This document shows positions 36,700 through 45,633 of a stretch of 64,000 bases of DNA, piece after piece. Position 1 is the stretch's first letter. Every line of letters begins with the position of its first letter. Under the pieces are notes generated by a model that did not search any database, was not told the origin of the DNA, and saw nothing but the letters and a program-made list of their open reading frames with translations. The stretch comes from Blastococcus sp. VKM Ac-2987 (GTDB taxonomy: Bacteria > Actinomycetota > Actinomycetes > Mycobacteriales > Geodermatophilaceae), in contig NZ_JAPVBG010000004.1 in the NCBI RefSeq assembly GCF_026967805.1, positions 62,001 to 126,000 of the forward strand, given 5' to 3'. The position numbers and the translations under genes are program-made.

Positions 36700-38237
36700 C
36701 TGTGCCGCCCGTGGACCATGCCCATGACCCGGGCGAGCGCGTCGGCGGCCTTCTCGGGCCGGCCGAAGCTCATCAGGTTGACCGGCAGGGGGTAGCGCTG
36801 GCGGGTGATCGCCTTGGCGCGGGTGAACTCCTTGAGCCCGTCGGCACCGTGGATGCGCCCGAAGCCGGACTCGCCGACGCCGCCGAAGGGCAGCGCGGGC
36901 ACCGAGGCGAAGGTGAGCACCGAGTTGATCGAGGTCATCCCGCTGCGCATCCGCCGGGCGAGGTCCATCGCCGTGTCCTTGGACCCGGAGAAGATCGAGC
37001 CGGCCAGCCCGTAGCTGGTGTCGTTGGCCCGCTCGAGGGCCTCCTCGGCGTCGCGCACCTTCGTGATGGTGAGCGTCGGGCCGAAGGTCTCCTCGCGCAC
37101 CGCCGCCGACGTCTCGGGGACGTCGAGCAGCACCGTCGGCGCGACGTAACCTTCGCCCGGTGCGGCATCGCCGCCGACCACCCGGCCACCCGCGGCGGTC
37201 GCATCGGACACGTGCCGGCGGACGACGTCGATCTGCGACGGCATCGTCATCGGGCCGTAGGTGGCCTCGTCGTCCGACCCCGGCCGCAGCGTGCGCACCT
37301 GGGCGGTGACCGCGTCGACGAACCGGTCGTAGACCGCCGAGGTGGCGTACACCCGCTCGATCCCGATGCAGGTCTGGCCGCCGTTGCTCATCGCGCCCCA
37401 GACGGCGGCGTCGGCGGCGGCCGCCACGTCGGCGTCGTCGTCGACGATCATCGCGTCCTTCCCGCCGAGCTCCATGAGCACCGGGGTGAGGGTCTCGGCG
37501 CAGGCGGCCATGACCTTCCGGCCGGTGGCGGCCGAGCCGGTGAAGGCGAGCTTGTCGACGGGCACGCGGCACAGCGCGGCACCGGTCGAGCCGAAGCCGG
37601 TGACCACCTGGAAGGCGTCGGCGGCGTCGGGGACGGCGGCCCGCCAGGCGGTGGCGAGCCAGGCGCCGACGGCCGGGGTGAACTCCGAGGGCTTGAAGAC
37701 GACGGCGTTGCCGGCGGCCAGCGCGTAGGCGATCGAGCCCATCGGCGTGAACACCGGGTAGTTCCACGGGCCGATGACGCCGATGACGCCCATCGGCTGG
37801 TACTCGAGGTAGGCGGCGTGGTTGGCGGCGAGCATCCCGGAGGCGACCCGGCGGGGACCGAGCGTCTTCCGGGCGTGCCCGGCCGCCCACGCGAGGTGGT
37901 CGATCGACAGGGTGATCTCGAGGATCGCGTCGGCGTGCGGCTTGCCGTTCTCGCGGTGCACCAGGTCGGCCAGCTCGTGCATCCGGCGGGCCAGGTAGCC
38001 GCGGTAGGCCGACAGCCGCTGCTTGCGCCCGTCGAAACCCAGGCCGGCCCAGTGCGTGGCGGCGACCCGGGCCCGGGCGACGGTCTCGCCGACGGCGGTC
38101 GCGTCGTGCACCGGGAAGACGCCGACGACCGCGCCGGTGGCCGGCGCCGTCGACTCGAAGGTCTCGGTGGTGGCGTGCCGGTCGACCGTGCCCGCGGCGC
38201 CGCCGGTGACCGTGTCCAACTCTTCGCTGAGCGACAT
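36696..38237 (-). CDS. NAD(P)-dependent aldehyde dehydrogenase
   Basis: A 513-residue aldehyde dehydrogenase. GVIGVIGPWNYPVFTPMGSI and VVFKPSEFTP (cofactor), LMELGGKDAMIV (general base Glu), GGQTCIGIERVY (nucleophile Cys) and LPFGGVGESGFGRIHG are all present. It resembles succinate-semialdehyde/coniferyl-aldehyde type enzymes. The GMC enzyme directly follows with a GTGA overlap and should supply its aldehyde. A palindrome sits 10 bp before the ATG. No regulator is adjacent; the next upstream gene encodes an anti-sigma-type kinase. Confidence 0.93.
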   Translation of the reverse strand: MSLSEELDTVTGGAAGTVDRHATTETFESTAPATGAVVGVFPVHDATAVGETVARARVAATHWAGLGFDGRKQRLSAYRGYLARRMHELADLVHRENGKPHADAILEITLSIDHLAWAAGHARKTLGPRRVASGMLAANHAAYLEYQPMGVIGVIGPWNYPVFTPMGSIAYALAAGNAVVFKPSEFTPAVGAWLATAWRAAVPDAADAFQVVTGFGSTGAALCRVPVDKLAFTGSAATGRKVMAACAETLTPVLMELGGKDAMIVDDDADVAAAADAAVWGAMSNGGQTCIGIERVYATSAVYDRFVDAVTAQVRTLRPGSDDEATYGPMTMPSQIDVVRRHVSDATAAGGRVVGGDAAPGEGYVAPTVLLDVPETSAAVREETFGPTLTITKVRDAEEALERANDTSYGLAGSIFSGSKDTAMDLARRMRSGMTSINSVLTFASVPALPFGGVGESGFGRIHGADGLKEFTRAKAITRQRYPLPVNLMSFGRPEKAADALARVMGMVHGRHR

Positions 38238-38247
38238 AGTGACGCAC

Positions 38248-38263
38248 GTTACCCGCGGGTCAC
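38248..38263. promoter_or_regulatory. 16-bp palindrome before the ALDH/GMC operon
   Basis: GTTACCCGCGGGTCAC is a palindrome with one mismatched pair. On the minus strand it overlaps TAACGT, a possible -10 located eight bases before the ATG. TetR-type operators look like this; the regulator is not adjacent. Confidence 0.5.
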
Positions 38264-38294
38264 ATACACCAGGGCCGGAGTCGCCCGGAGGGGG

Positions 38295-38738
38295 TCAGGC
38301 CGTGGTCGGCCGGCCGTCGACGACCGCCCAGGCCGTCTTCCGCCCGAGGTCGGCGAACCAGCCGTGCGCCACCGACAGGTCGGCGACCAGGTAGAGGCCG
38401 AAGCCGCCGAGGCCGGGGTCGCGGCCCTTCGCCGGGGTGGGCGGGACGTCGGGCCTGGAGTCCCGCACGGCGATCAGCCATTCGTCGCCGTCGCGGGCGA
38501 GGATCGCCGCCACCGGGGTGCCCCCGTGGCGCAGCGCGTTGGAGGTCAGCTCGTCGGCGATCAGCACCAGGCGCTCGGACCAGTGGTCCCGCTCGGGGTG
38601 CAGCACGGTGGCGCTGCCGGTCATGGAGCGGCGCAGCCGGGCACGCAGCCCGGCCAGCTCGCCGAGGGAGCACAGCTGCTGGCACCAGATCTCGGCGAAG
38701 GCGGTCGGCGGGCGCGCGGACTGCCAGAGCGCCACCAC
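38295..38738 (-). CDS. Anti-sigma-type HATPase (RsbW/SpoIIAB-like)
   Basis: A 147-residue GHKL ATPase-fold protein. LIADELTSNALRHGGTP is the N box, VRDSRPDVPP the Asp-containing G1 box and DPGLGGFGLYLVADLS the G2 box. Such proteins bind sigma factors or phosphorylate STAS antagonists on Ser. The N-terminal about 30 residues are an extension. GTG start with GAGAGG upstream. No sigma factor gene is adjacent, so the partner is encoded elsewhere; a STAS protein lies about 4.3 kb away in this window. Confidence 0.87.
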   Translation of the reverse strand: MVALWQSARPPTAFAEIWCQQLCSLGELAGLRARLRRSMTGSATVLHPERDHWSERLVLIADELTSNALRHGGTPVAAILARDGDEWLIAVRDSRPDVPPTPAKGRDPGLGGFGLYLVADLSVAHGWFADLGRKTAWAVVDGRPTTA

Positions 38739-38871
38739 GACCGCCTCTCATCGCCGGCCCTGCTCGCCGGTTCGTCCCTGGGCCGGACCGTGCCCGTTCT
38801 CCGGTGGCTCGAACCCTCGCCTCACCCGGAAGGAGCCCGGGCGCCGGCAGCGGGGCCCTAGGGTCCGGCGC

Positions 38872-41856
38872 ATGGCCGATCGCACCGCCGGCGGGGACCC
38901 CTTCGGCACGGCCGGCCTCCGCCGCCGGGTGCTCGACGCGTGGGCCGCGTCCCCGGCCCGCTTCCGGGAGGACGCCAACGCCGAGGAGGACCTGGTCCGG
39001 GGCGGCTACCGCGACCGGGTGCTCGTCGAGCTGGCGCAGAACGCCGCCGACGCCGCCGCCCGCGGGGCCCGCCCGGGACGGCTGCGGCTGGAGCTGTCGG
39101 ACGGTGTCCTCCGGGCGGCCAACACCGGGGCGCCCCTGGACGCCGCCGGGGTGCTGGGCCTGGCCACGCTGCGGGCCTCGGCCAAGCGGGACGAGACCGG
39201 GGTGGTCGGCCGGTTCGGGGTCGGGTTCGCCGCCGTGCTCGCGGTGAGCGACGAGCCGGCGGTGGTGTCCCGCACCGGGGGCGTGCGGTTCAGCGCCGCG
39301 GGCACCCGCGCGGAGGTGGCGGCGCCGGCCCCGCTGGCGGCTGAGCTGGCCCGCCGGGACGGCGCCGTGCCCGTGCTGCGGCTGCCCTGGCCGGCCCGGG
39401 GCGAGCCGCCCGAGGGGTTCGACACCGAGGTGGTGCTGCCGCTGCGCCCCGGGGCGCGGCCCGCGCTCGCCGCCGCGCTGCGGGACCTCTCCGCCGAACT
39501 GCTGCTCGCCCTGCCCGGGCTCGCGGCGGTGGAGGTCGTCGTCGACGGCGTGCGCCGCGAGCTGGCACGGAGCGGGGCGCCGCCGGAGGTGCGGCTGAGC
39601 GAGGACGGCGTCGTCACCCCTTGGGCGGTGGCGCAGCGGTCGGGCGAGCTGCCGGAGCGGCTGCGGGCCGGCCGGGCCGCCGAGGAGCGCGACCGCCGGG
39701 CGTGGACGGTGACCTGGGCGGTCCCGGTGGACGGCGCGGGGTGCGTGCTGCCCCTGACCGGCCCCCAGGTGGTGCACGCCCCGACGGCCGGCGACGAGCC
39801 CCTGTCGCTGCCGTTGCGGCTGATCGCGCCGTTCCCGCTCGGCCCCGACCGGCGGCACGTGCTGCCCGGGCCGGTCACCGACGTCCTGGTCGCGGCCGCC
39901 GCGGACACGCTGGCCGACCTGGTCGGGCGGCTGCCGGCGGACCCGGCGCTGCTCGCCCTCGTCCCGCGGGTCGGGCTGGCCGGCGCCGAGCTCGACGCCG
40001 CCCTGTCGACGGCGGTGCTCGGCCGGCTGCGGGAGACGCCCTGGCTGCCGGTCGCGGGAGAGCCGGGGGAGCGCCAGGTCCCGGCCCGGGCGGTCGTCCT
40101 CGACGACGCCGACGAGGCCCGGGTGGCGGCGCTGACCGGGGCGCTGCCGGGGCTGCTGCCGGCCGGCTGGTCGCGGCGCGAGGGCCGGCCGGCGCTCGCC
40201 GCCCTCGGGGCCGTCCGGGCGGGGACGGCCGAGGTGGGAGAGGCGGTGCGCGGGCTGGACCGCCCGGCGGGCTGGTGGGCGGAGCTCTACGCCGCCTTCG
40301 CCGACGCGGACCGGGAGGCGCTCGCCGCGCTGCCGGTGCCGCTGGCCGACGGGCGGACGGCGCACGGCCCGGCGGGGGTGCTGCTGCCCGAACCGGGGCT
40401 CCCGGTCCGGCGGCTGGCCGCGCTGCCGCTGCGGTTGGCCGACCCGGCGGCCGTGACGCCGCCCGGTGCGCGCCGGCTGCTGGAGCGGCTCGGTGCCCGA
40501 CCGGCGACGGCGGCGGCGGTGCTGGCCGATCCGGCGGTGCGGGCCGCGGTGGAGGGCTCGCTGGACCGCGCCGAGGACCGGTTCGCTCCCGGCGCAGACG
40601 CCGAGGAGCTGGCCGACGCGGTGCTGGCGCTCGCCGCCGCCGCGCCCGGCGCGGCCCGGGACCTGCCGTGGCTGGCCGAGCTCGCCCTCCCCGACGCCGA
40701 CTGCGGCTTCGCGCCGGCGGGCGAGCTGGTGCTGCCGGGGTCCCCGCTCGCCGCCGTCCTCGAGGAGGGCGCGCTGGGCGCCCTCGACCCGGCGTTCGCC
40801 GCCCGCGCCGACGCCGGTGCGCTGCGGGCCGTCGGCGTGCTGGACGGGTTCGCGCTGGTGCGGGGCGACGACCCCGACGACCTCGACGTCGACGGTGCCG
40901 GCGAGTGGGCCGACGCCGTCCTGGACCGGCTGCCCCCGGGGCCGCCGCCCGTCTGGCCGCCGCTGGTCGCCGTGCGGGACCTCGAGCTGGTCGCCGACTG
41001 GGCGGGTGCGCTGCCGCTGCTGGCCGCCGCACCGGCCGAGGCGTGGGCGGACGTCATGGTCGGCGGGGTGGCCGCGCCCGGCTACCTGCGGTGGTGGCTG
41101 CTGACCCACCCGGTGCTGGCCGGCCGGTGCCCGGGGCGGCTGGCGCACCCGGGGAGCACGGAGCTGGCCGGGCTCTACGACCCCGCGCCGCTGGACGAGC
41201 CGCTGCTGGGGCTGCTGCGCCCGCCGGCGACGCTGGACGACGTCCTCGCCGATGCCGACGGCGCGCTGGACCTGCTCGACCGGCTCGGGGACCCGGCCCG
41301 CACCGTGCGCCCCGGCGTCCTCGCCACCGTCCACGCCCGGCTGGCCGTCGCCCTCGACGGGCTGGACGTGGCGCCGCCGGCGCGGGTGCGGGTCGCGCCG
41401 GGGCGGGTGGTGGAGCGGGCGGTGGTGCTGGACGCGCCCCACCTGGTCCCGCTGCTGGACCTGCCGGTGGTGCCCGCCGGCGGGGCGCCGGACGCGGTGG
41501 CCGACCTGCTGGACCTCCCGCTGGCCGGGGAGGTGGTGCGGGGCGCCGTGACCAGCGCGCCGGAGCGCCGGCTTCGCTGGGCGGAGCTGCCCGGCGCCGC
41601 GCTGGCCGCCGCCCGGCTCGGCCGGGACGGGCTGGTGGGGGAGGTGGCCGTGCACCGGCCGCTGACCGTGGACGGGCGGCCGGTCGCGTGGTGGCCGGGG
41701 GAGGACGCCGACCACGTCGACGGCAGCCCGGAAGCGCTCGGGCGCGCGCTGGCGTGGCGGACGGGCGCCTGGTCGCTGCGGCAGGCGCTGGCCGAGGCGT
41801 TCGCCTTCCCCGACCGCGCCGACGACCTGGCGGCCGAGGACGCGGTCGGGGACTGA
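38872..41856 (+). CDS. Sacsin/Hsp90-like N-terminal ATPase protein, 994 residues
   Basis: A large soluble protein with a GHKL ATPase fold at about 35-140: VELAQNAADAAARGARPG (Glu54, Asn57, Asp60), ANTGAPLD (84-90, where Hsp90 has D-x-G) and GRFGVGFAAVLAVSDEP (113-129, lid glycines). This matches the sacsin N-terminal ATP-binding-like domain widespread in actinobacteria. The remaining about 850 residues are Ala/Leu/Asp-rich repeats of helices with no recognised domain. A TAGGGT box (38859-38864) seven bases before the ATG suggests a leaderless transcript. A chaperone-like or DNA/RNA-linked role is unproven. Confidence 0.88.
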   Translation: MADRTAGGDPFGTAGLRRRVLDAWAASPARFREDANAEEDLVRGGYRDRVLVELAQNAADAAARGARPGRLRLELSDGVLRAANTGAPLDAAGVLGLATLRASAKRDETGVVGRFGVGFAAVLAVSDEPAVVSRTGGVRFSAAGTRAEVAAPAPLAAELARRDGAVPVLRLPWPARGEPPEGFDTEVVLPLRPGARPALAAALRDLSAELLLALPGLAAVEVVVDGVRRELARSGAPPEVRLSEDGVVTPWAVAQRSGELPERLRAGRAAEERDRRAWTVTWAVPVDGAGCVLPLTGPQVVHAPTAGDEPLSLPLRLIAPFPLGPDRRHVLPGPVTDVLVAAAADTLADLVGRLPADPALLALVPRVGLAGAELDAALSTAVLGRLRETPWLPVAGEPGERQVPARAVVLDDADEARVAALTGALPGLLPAGWSRREGRPALAALGAVRAGTAEVGEAVRGLDRPAGWWAELYAAFADADREALAALPVPLADGRTAHGPAGVLLPEPGLPVRRLAALPLRLADPAAVTPPGARRLLERLGARPATAAAVLADPAVRAAVEGSLDRAEDRFAPGADAEELADAVLALAAAAPGAARDLPWLAELALPDADCGFAPAGELVLPGSPLAAVLEEGALGALDPAFAARADAGALRAVGVLDGFALVRGDDPDDLDVDGAGEWADAVLDRLPPGPPPVWPPLVAVRDLELVADWAGALPLLAAAPAEAWADVMVGGVAAPGYLRWWLLTHPVLAGRCPGRLAHPGSTELAGLYDPAPLDEPLLGLLRPPATLDDVLADADGALDLLDRLGDPARTVRPGVLATVHARLAVALDGLDVAPPARVRVAPGRVVERAVVLDAPHLVPLLDLPVVPAGGAPDAVADLLDLPLAGEVVRGAVTSAPERRLRWAELPGAALAAARLGRDGLVGEVAVHRPLTVDGRPVAWWPGEDADHVDGSPEALGRALAWRTGAWSLRQALAEAFAFPDRADDLAAEDAVGD

Positions 41857-41866
41857 CCCGCGGCGG

Positions 41867-42226
41867 TCACGAACCCCAGCGGGGCACGGCCATTGCCGCC
41901 GGTGCGTGCCCGTGCGGCGAGGTGCGGCCACCGGCCCGACCCCCAGCAGGCGCGGCCGGCACGGGGGCCGTCGCCGCCCAGCAGCGGTACAGCGATCCCC
42001 ACTGCGCCGCGGTGAGGGATCCGGCCCGGGTGGTGGGGGGCAGGGACTCCTGGTGCAGCCAGCGGACCCCGGACGGGCCGGGCAACTGGGCGCGGAGGAC
42101 CGCGCCGAGCGGGGCCGACGGCCGGGCGAGGACGGCGGCGGCGAGCCGGTCGAACGCGGGGGAGTCGGTGTCGGGCAGCGCGCCGCGGGCCTCGGCGGCG
42201 GCGGGCGGGAGGGCAGGACGTGACAC
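41867..42226 (-). CDS. Small protein of unknown function convergent with the sacsin-like gene
   Basis: A 119-residue protein (VSRPALPPAAAEARGALPD start). GTG start with AGGAGG six bases upstream, which supports it strongly. The core (SPAFDRLAAAVLARPSAPL, then GVRWLHQESLPPT) reads like folded helices; the C-terminal 35 residues are low complexity Pro/Gly/Arg. I do not recognise it. It ends ten bases from the sacsin-like stop. Confidence 0.65.
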   Translation of the reverse strand: MSRPALPPAAAEARGALPDTDSPAFDRLAAAVLARPSAPLGAVLRAQLPGPSGVRWLHQESLPPTTRAGSLTAAQWGSLYRCWAATAPVPAAPAGGRAGGRTSPHGHAPAAMAVPRWGS

Positions 42227-42460
42227 GGGGTGCCTCCTGAGGAGGTCGGCACGGGTGCCGGCGGGCGTGCGGGCAGCACGGGACCCGGCCGGACGGGGGA
42301 GGGGTGGCGCCCGGGGGCGCGGACGGCGGGCGGCGGCTGGCGGCCGCGCCGCGGCAGGTCGGCTCGGGAAGGGGCGGGCTCGGGGAGCGGCCGCACTCAG
42401 TTGCGCATGCCGGTCACCGTAGGGACGCCGGGGCGCGGCGTCGAGCGGATTACCGGGGGC

Positions 42461-42805
42461 TCAGCGGCCGGCGGGGTCGCTGCCCGGGGTGCCGGCCTTG
42501 CGCGCCTGCCGGGCCTGGTAGGCCTCCCAGCGGGCGCGGTCGCGAGCGCGCGCACCGGCGTTGCGGTCCCACTTCTCCTTGCGCCGGCGGGCCCGGGCGT
42601 GCTCCCGCTCCTCGAAGGTCGCGTGCGACTCCCAGTCGCTGGCCGCCACGACCACGCCCACGGCCGTGACCGTCATGATCGCGACGGCCGCCGCGACGAT
42701 CGGGTCGAGCAGCCAGAACGCGCCGGCCGCGACGGCCGCACCCGCGACGACGGCGACCAGCAGCAGCGGGGACGGGCGCCGGGACGGCGGCCGGGACTCG
42801 GTCAC
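42461..42805 (-). CDS. Small membrane protein with a basic cytoplasmic tail
   Basis: A 114-residue protein. Two hydrophobic helices (about 14-31 and 34-54) are followed by a highly charged helix (HATFEEREHARARRRKEKWD and on), probably in the cytoplasm. GTG start. No known domain; proteins of this shape are common orphan genes in Geodermatophilaceae-like genomes. Not linked to either neighbour. Confidence 0.65.
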   Translation of the reverse strand: MTESRPPSRRPSPLLLVAVVAGAAVAAGAFWLLDPIVAAAVAIMTVTAVGVVVAASDWESHATFEEREHARARRRKEKWDRNAGARARDRARWEAYQARQARKAGTPGSDPAGR

Positions 42806-43047
42806 GCCCGCCAGTATCCGCCGGGGACGGCGAGCGGACGGGGGAGGCTCGTCACACGGTCCGGCCGGGCATCGGTCCCGGGAGCGCGCGGCGGGTGCGC
42901 CGACGCCCGAGGCCCTTGCGGACGAGGTCCCCGGTCCCTACGGTCGGACCAGCGGTTCAACATGCAGCCGTGCCCCGCCAGTGCTGGTCGTCGTCTCGTT
43001 CGCGTGCGCAGGCTCACTGGTCCGGTACCCGCCCCGAGAGGCACCCC

Positions 43048-43443
43048 GTGACCGCTTCCTCGCTCGACCGTTCCTTCCCCTCCGCAACGGCCGGGCCGGA
43101 CGCCGCCGCGCCCGCGCTGGTCACCCTCGAGGTGTCCGGCACCCCGTCCCTGCCGCGGCTGACCGCCGCCGGGGAGATCGACTGCACCTCGGCGCCGCAG
43201 GTCCGCGTCGTCCTCGACCGGCTGCTCGACGCCGCGCCGCGGGAGGTCGTCGTCGACCTCACCGCCGTCACCTTCCTGGACTCCGCCGGGCTGTGCGCCC
43301 TGGCGGCCACGCATCGGCGGGCGCTGGCCGACGGTGGGCGGCTCCGGGTCCTCGCCGCCACCCGCGCGGTGATCCGGCCGCTGCAGATCACCGGCCTGTG
43401 GGACCTGCTCGGCGGCGAACGGGTCGACTCCGCCGCCTCCTGA
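43048..43443 (+). CDS. STAS-domain anti-sigma factor antagonist
   Basis: A 131-residue protein. A variable 25-residue N-terminus is followed by the STAS fold: LTAAGEIDCTSAPQVRVVLDR, VVVDLTAVTFLDSAGLCAL (Ser of DSAG is the usual phosphorylation site) and RRALADGGRLRVLAATRAV. RsbV/SpoIIAA-like: when unphosphorylated it should release a sigma factor from its anti-sigma kinase. GTG start behind GAGAGG. It stands alone; kinase (38.3 kb) and phosphatase (55.2 kb) candidates lie elsewhere in the window. Confidence 0.87.
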   Translation: MTASSLDRSFPSATAGPDAAAPALVTLEVSGTPSLPRLTAAGEIDCTSAPQVRVVLDRLLDAAPREVVVDLTAVTFLDSAGLCALAATHRRALADGGRLRVLAATRAVIRPLQITGLWDLLGGERVDSAAS

Positions 43444-43564
43444 CCCGTTCCCCGCTCGGGCCGCCCGGGGCCCGGGGGCGCGGGACGGGCGAGCGCCGGG
43501 CAGACTCGGGGGTGTTGCGCCGGCCACAGCCGTGCGCCTGGAGCGGACGAACGAGGAGGACCAC

Positions 43565-44776
43565 GTGCGGGATGCGGTCATCTGCGAGCCCCTGCGGACG
43601 CCGGTCGGCGGATTCGGGGGGTCGCTGCGCGACGTCCCCGTCCAGGAGCTCGCGGCCACGGTCATCCGGGCGCTGATGGAGCGCACCGGCCTGCCGCCGG
43701 AGTCGGTGGACGACGTGCTGCTCGGGCACTGCTATCCGACGATGGACGCCCCGGCCCTCGGCCGGGTCGCCGCCCTCGACGCCGGCCTGCCGGTGACCGC
43801 CTCCGGTCTGCAGGTCGACCGGCGCTGCGGCTCGGGCCTCCAGGCGGTCATCTACGCGGCGATGCAGGTGCAGGCCGGCGCCTCCGACGTCGTCCTGGCC
43901 GGTGGCGCGGAGTCCATGAGCAACGCGCCCTTCTACTCGACCGCCATGCGCTGGGGCGTCAAGCCCGGGCCCGGCGTGCTGCTGGAGGACGGGCTGGCCC
44001 GCGGCCGGGTCACCGCCGGTGGCCAGAACCACCCCGTGCCCGGCGGGATGCTGGAGACCGCGGAGAACGTCCGGCGGGAGTACGGGATCGGCCGCCAGGA
44101 GCAGGACGAGTACGCCGTCCGCAGCCACCAGCGCGCTGCTGCCGCCACCGCCGAGGGGCGGTTCGCCGACGAGATCGTGCCGGTCACCGTCAAGCACCGG
44201 AAGGGCGAGACGGTCGTCGACCGGGACGAGCACATCCGCCCCGACTCGAACGTCGAGACCCTCGCCAAGCTGCGCCCGATCCTGGGCAAGAACGACCCGG
44301 ACGCCACGGTCACCGCCGGCAACGCCTCCGGCCAGAACGACGGCGCCGCGGTCGCGATCGTCACCCACCCGGAGAAGGCCGCCGAGCTGGGCCTGCGCCC
44401 GCTGGCCCGCCTGGTGTCCTTCGGCGTGGGCGGCGTGCCCCCGAAGACCATGGGCATCGGCCCGGTCCCGGCGACGGCGAAGGCGCTGGCGCTGGCCGGC
44501 GTGAAGCTCGCCGACGTCGACCTGATCGAGCTCAACGAGGCGTTCGCCAGCCAGGTGCTCGGCGTCGCCAAGGAGTGGGGCTTCACCGACTCCGACTGGG
44601 AGCGCACCAACGTGAACGGCTCCGGCATCTCGCTGGGCCACCCCGTGGGGGCGACCGGTGGCCGCATCCTCGCCACGCTGCTGCGCGAGATGGACCGCCG
44701 CGAGGCCCGCTACGGCCTGGAGACCATGTGCATCGGCGGCGGCCAGGGCCTCGCCGCGCTGTTCGAGCGGGTCTGA
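43565..44776 (+). CDS. Acetyl-CoA acetyltransferase (thiolase)
   Basis: A 403-residue thiolase. Acylated Cys in VDRRCGSGLQAVIYA, ELNEAFASQVLG, the active-site His in SLGHPVGATGGR and the second Cys in MCIGGGQGLAAL. Catalyses 3-ketoacyl-CoA cleavage or acetoacetyl-CoA synthesis. GTG start with AGGAGG five bases upstream; a longer frame (ATG 43532) is less likely. It precedes an SDR by 89 bp, as in phaA-phaB or beta-oxidation pairs. Confidence 0.93.
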   Translation: MRDAVICEPLRTPVGGFGGSLRDVPVQELAATVIRALMERTGLPPESVDDVLLGHCYPTMDAPALGRVAALDAGLPVTASGLQVDRRCGSGLQAVIYAAMQVQAGASDVVLAGGAESMSNAPFYSTAMRWGVKPGPGVLLEDGLARGRVTAGGQNHPVPGGMLETAENVRREYGIGRQEQDEYAVRSHQRAAAATAEGRFADEIVPVTVKHRKGETVVDRDEHIRPDSNVETLAKLRPILGKNDPDATVTAGNASGQNDGAAVAIVTHPEKAAELGLRPLARLVSFGVGGVPPKTMGIGPVPATAKALALAGVKLADVDLIELNEAFASQVLGVAKEWGFTDSDWERTNVNGSGISLGHPVGATGGRILATLLREMDRREARYGLETMCIGGGQGLAALFERV

Positions 44777-44865
44777 CCGAGGCCCTGTCCCTCCCACCGC
44801 GCGTATGGCTGCGGTGGCCCCCCGGACGGGGCCGGCCCCGTCCCTCCCCCTCAGAGGAGTCCTGC

Positions 44866-45633
44866 ATGTCCGAGCCCACTGGTAGTGCCCGCGTCGCCAT
44901 CGTCACCGGGGCCGCGCGCGGCATCGGTGCCGCGACCGCCCAGCGGCTGGCCGCCGACGGTTTCGCCGTCGCGGTGATCGACCTGAAGGAGGACGACGCC
45001 CGCGGCACGGTCGAGGCGATCGAGGCAGCCGGGGGCCGCGCGCTGGCCGTCGGGGCCGACGTCGGCGACGCCGAGCAGGTGCAGGCGGCCGTCGACCGGA
45101 TCGCCGCGGAGCTGGGCCCGCCGGTGGTGCTGGTCAACAACGCCGGCGTCACCCGCGACAACATGCTGTTCAAGATGAGCGATGCCGACTGGGACATCGT
45201 CATGCACGTGCACCTGCGCGGCTCGTTCCTCATGACCCGGGCCACGCAGAAGCACATGATCGACCAGAAGTGGGGCCGGATCGTGAACCTGTCCAGCACC
45301 TCGGCGCTGGGCAACCGCGGTCAGGCCAACTACGCGACGGCGAAGGCGGGGCTGCAGGGCTTCACCAAGACCCTCGCCATCGAGCTGGGCAAGTTCGGCG
45401 TCACCGCGAACTCGATCGCCCCGGGGTTCATCGCCACCGACATGACGAAGGCGACCGCCGAGCGGATCGGCGAGGAGTGGGAGCCCTACGTGGCCAAGCG
45501 CGCGGCGGCGATCCCGGTCGCCCGCGCCGGTCAGCCGGAGGACATCGCGCACACCGTGTCGTTCCTGGTCAGCGAGGGCGCCGGCTTCGTATCCGGTCAG
45601 GTCATCTACGTCGCCGGCGGCCCCAAGGCCTAG
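44866..45633 (+). CDS. Short-chain 3-oxoacyl reductase (FabG/PhaB-like)
   Basis: A 255-residue SDR. Cofactor site VTGAARGIGAATAQRL with D40 of VIDLKED favouring NAD(H); NNAG; catalytic S-Y-K in NLSSTS and YATAKAG; C-terminal IYVAGGPKA. Likely reduces 3-ketoacyl-CoA (or oxidises 3-hydroxyacyl-CoA) in concert with the thiolase upstream. ATG behind AGAGGAG. The stop overlaps the convergent DUF1206 gene by four bases. Confidence 0.92.
   Translation: MSEPTGSARVAIVTGAARGIGAATAQRLAADGFAVAVIDLKEDDARGTVEAIEAAGGRALAVGADVGDAEQVQAAVDRIAAELGPPVVLVNNAGVTRDNMLFKMSDADWDIVMHVHLRGSFLMTRATQKHMIDQKWGRIVNLSSTSALGNRGQANYATAKAGLQGFTKTLAIELGKFGVTANSIAPGFIATDMTKATAERIGEEWEPYVAKRAAAIPVARAGQPEDIAHTVSFLVSEGAGFVSGQVIYVAGGPKA

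Noticed and set aside
35065..38247. Continuous minus-strand frame that might be read as a GMC-aldehyde dehydrogenase fusion
   Set aside because: The frame upstream of 36699 is the shadow of the dehydrogenase, whose own frame is different and complete; the two are separate genes with a GTGA overlap.
38260..42396. A 1378-codon minus-strand open frame opposite the sacsin-like gene
   Set aside because: Composition is the antisense shadow of an Ala/Leu/Asp-rich protein; the plus-strand gene has a conserved ATPase domain.
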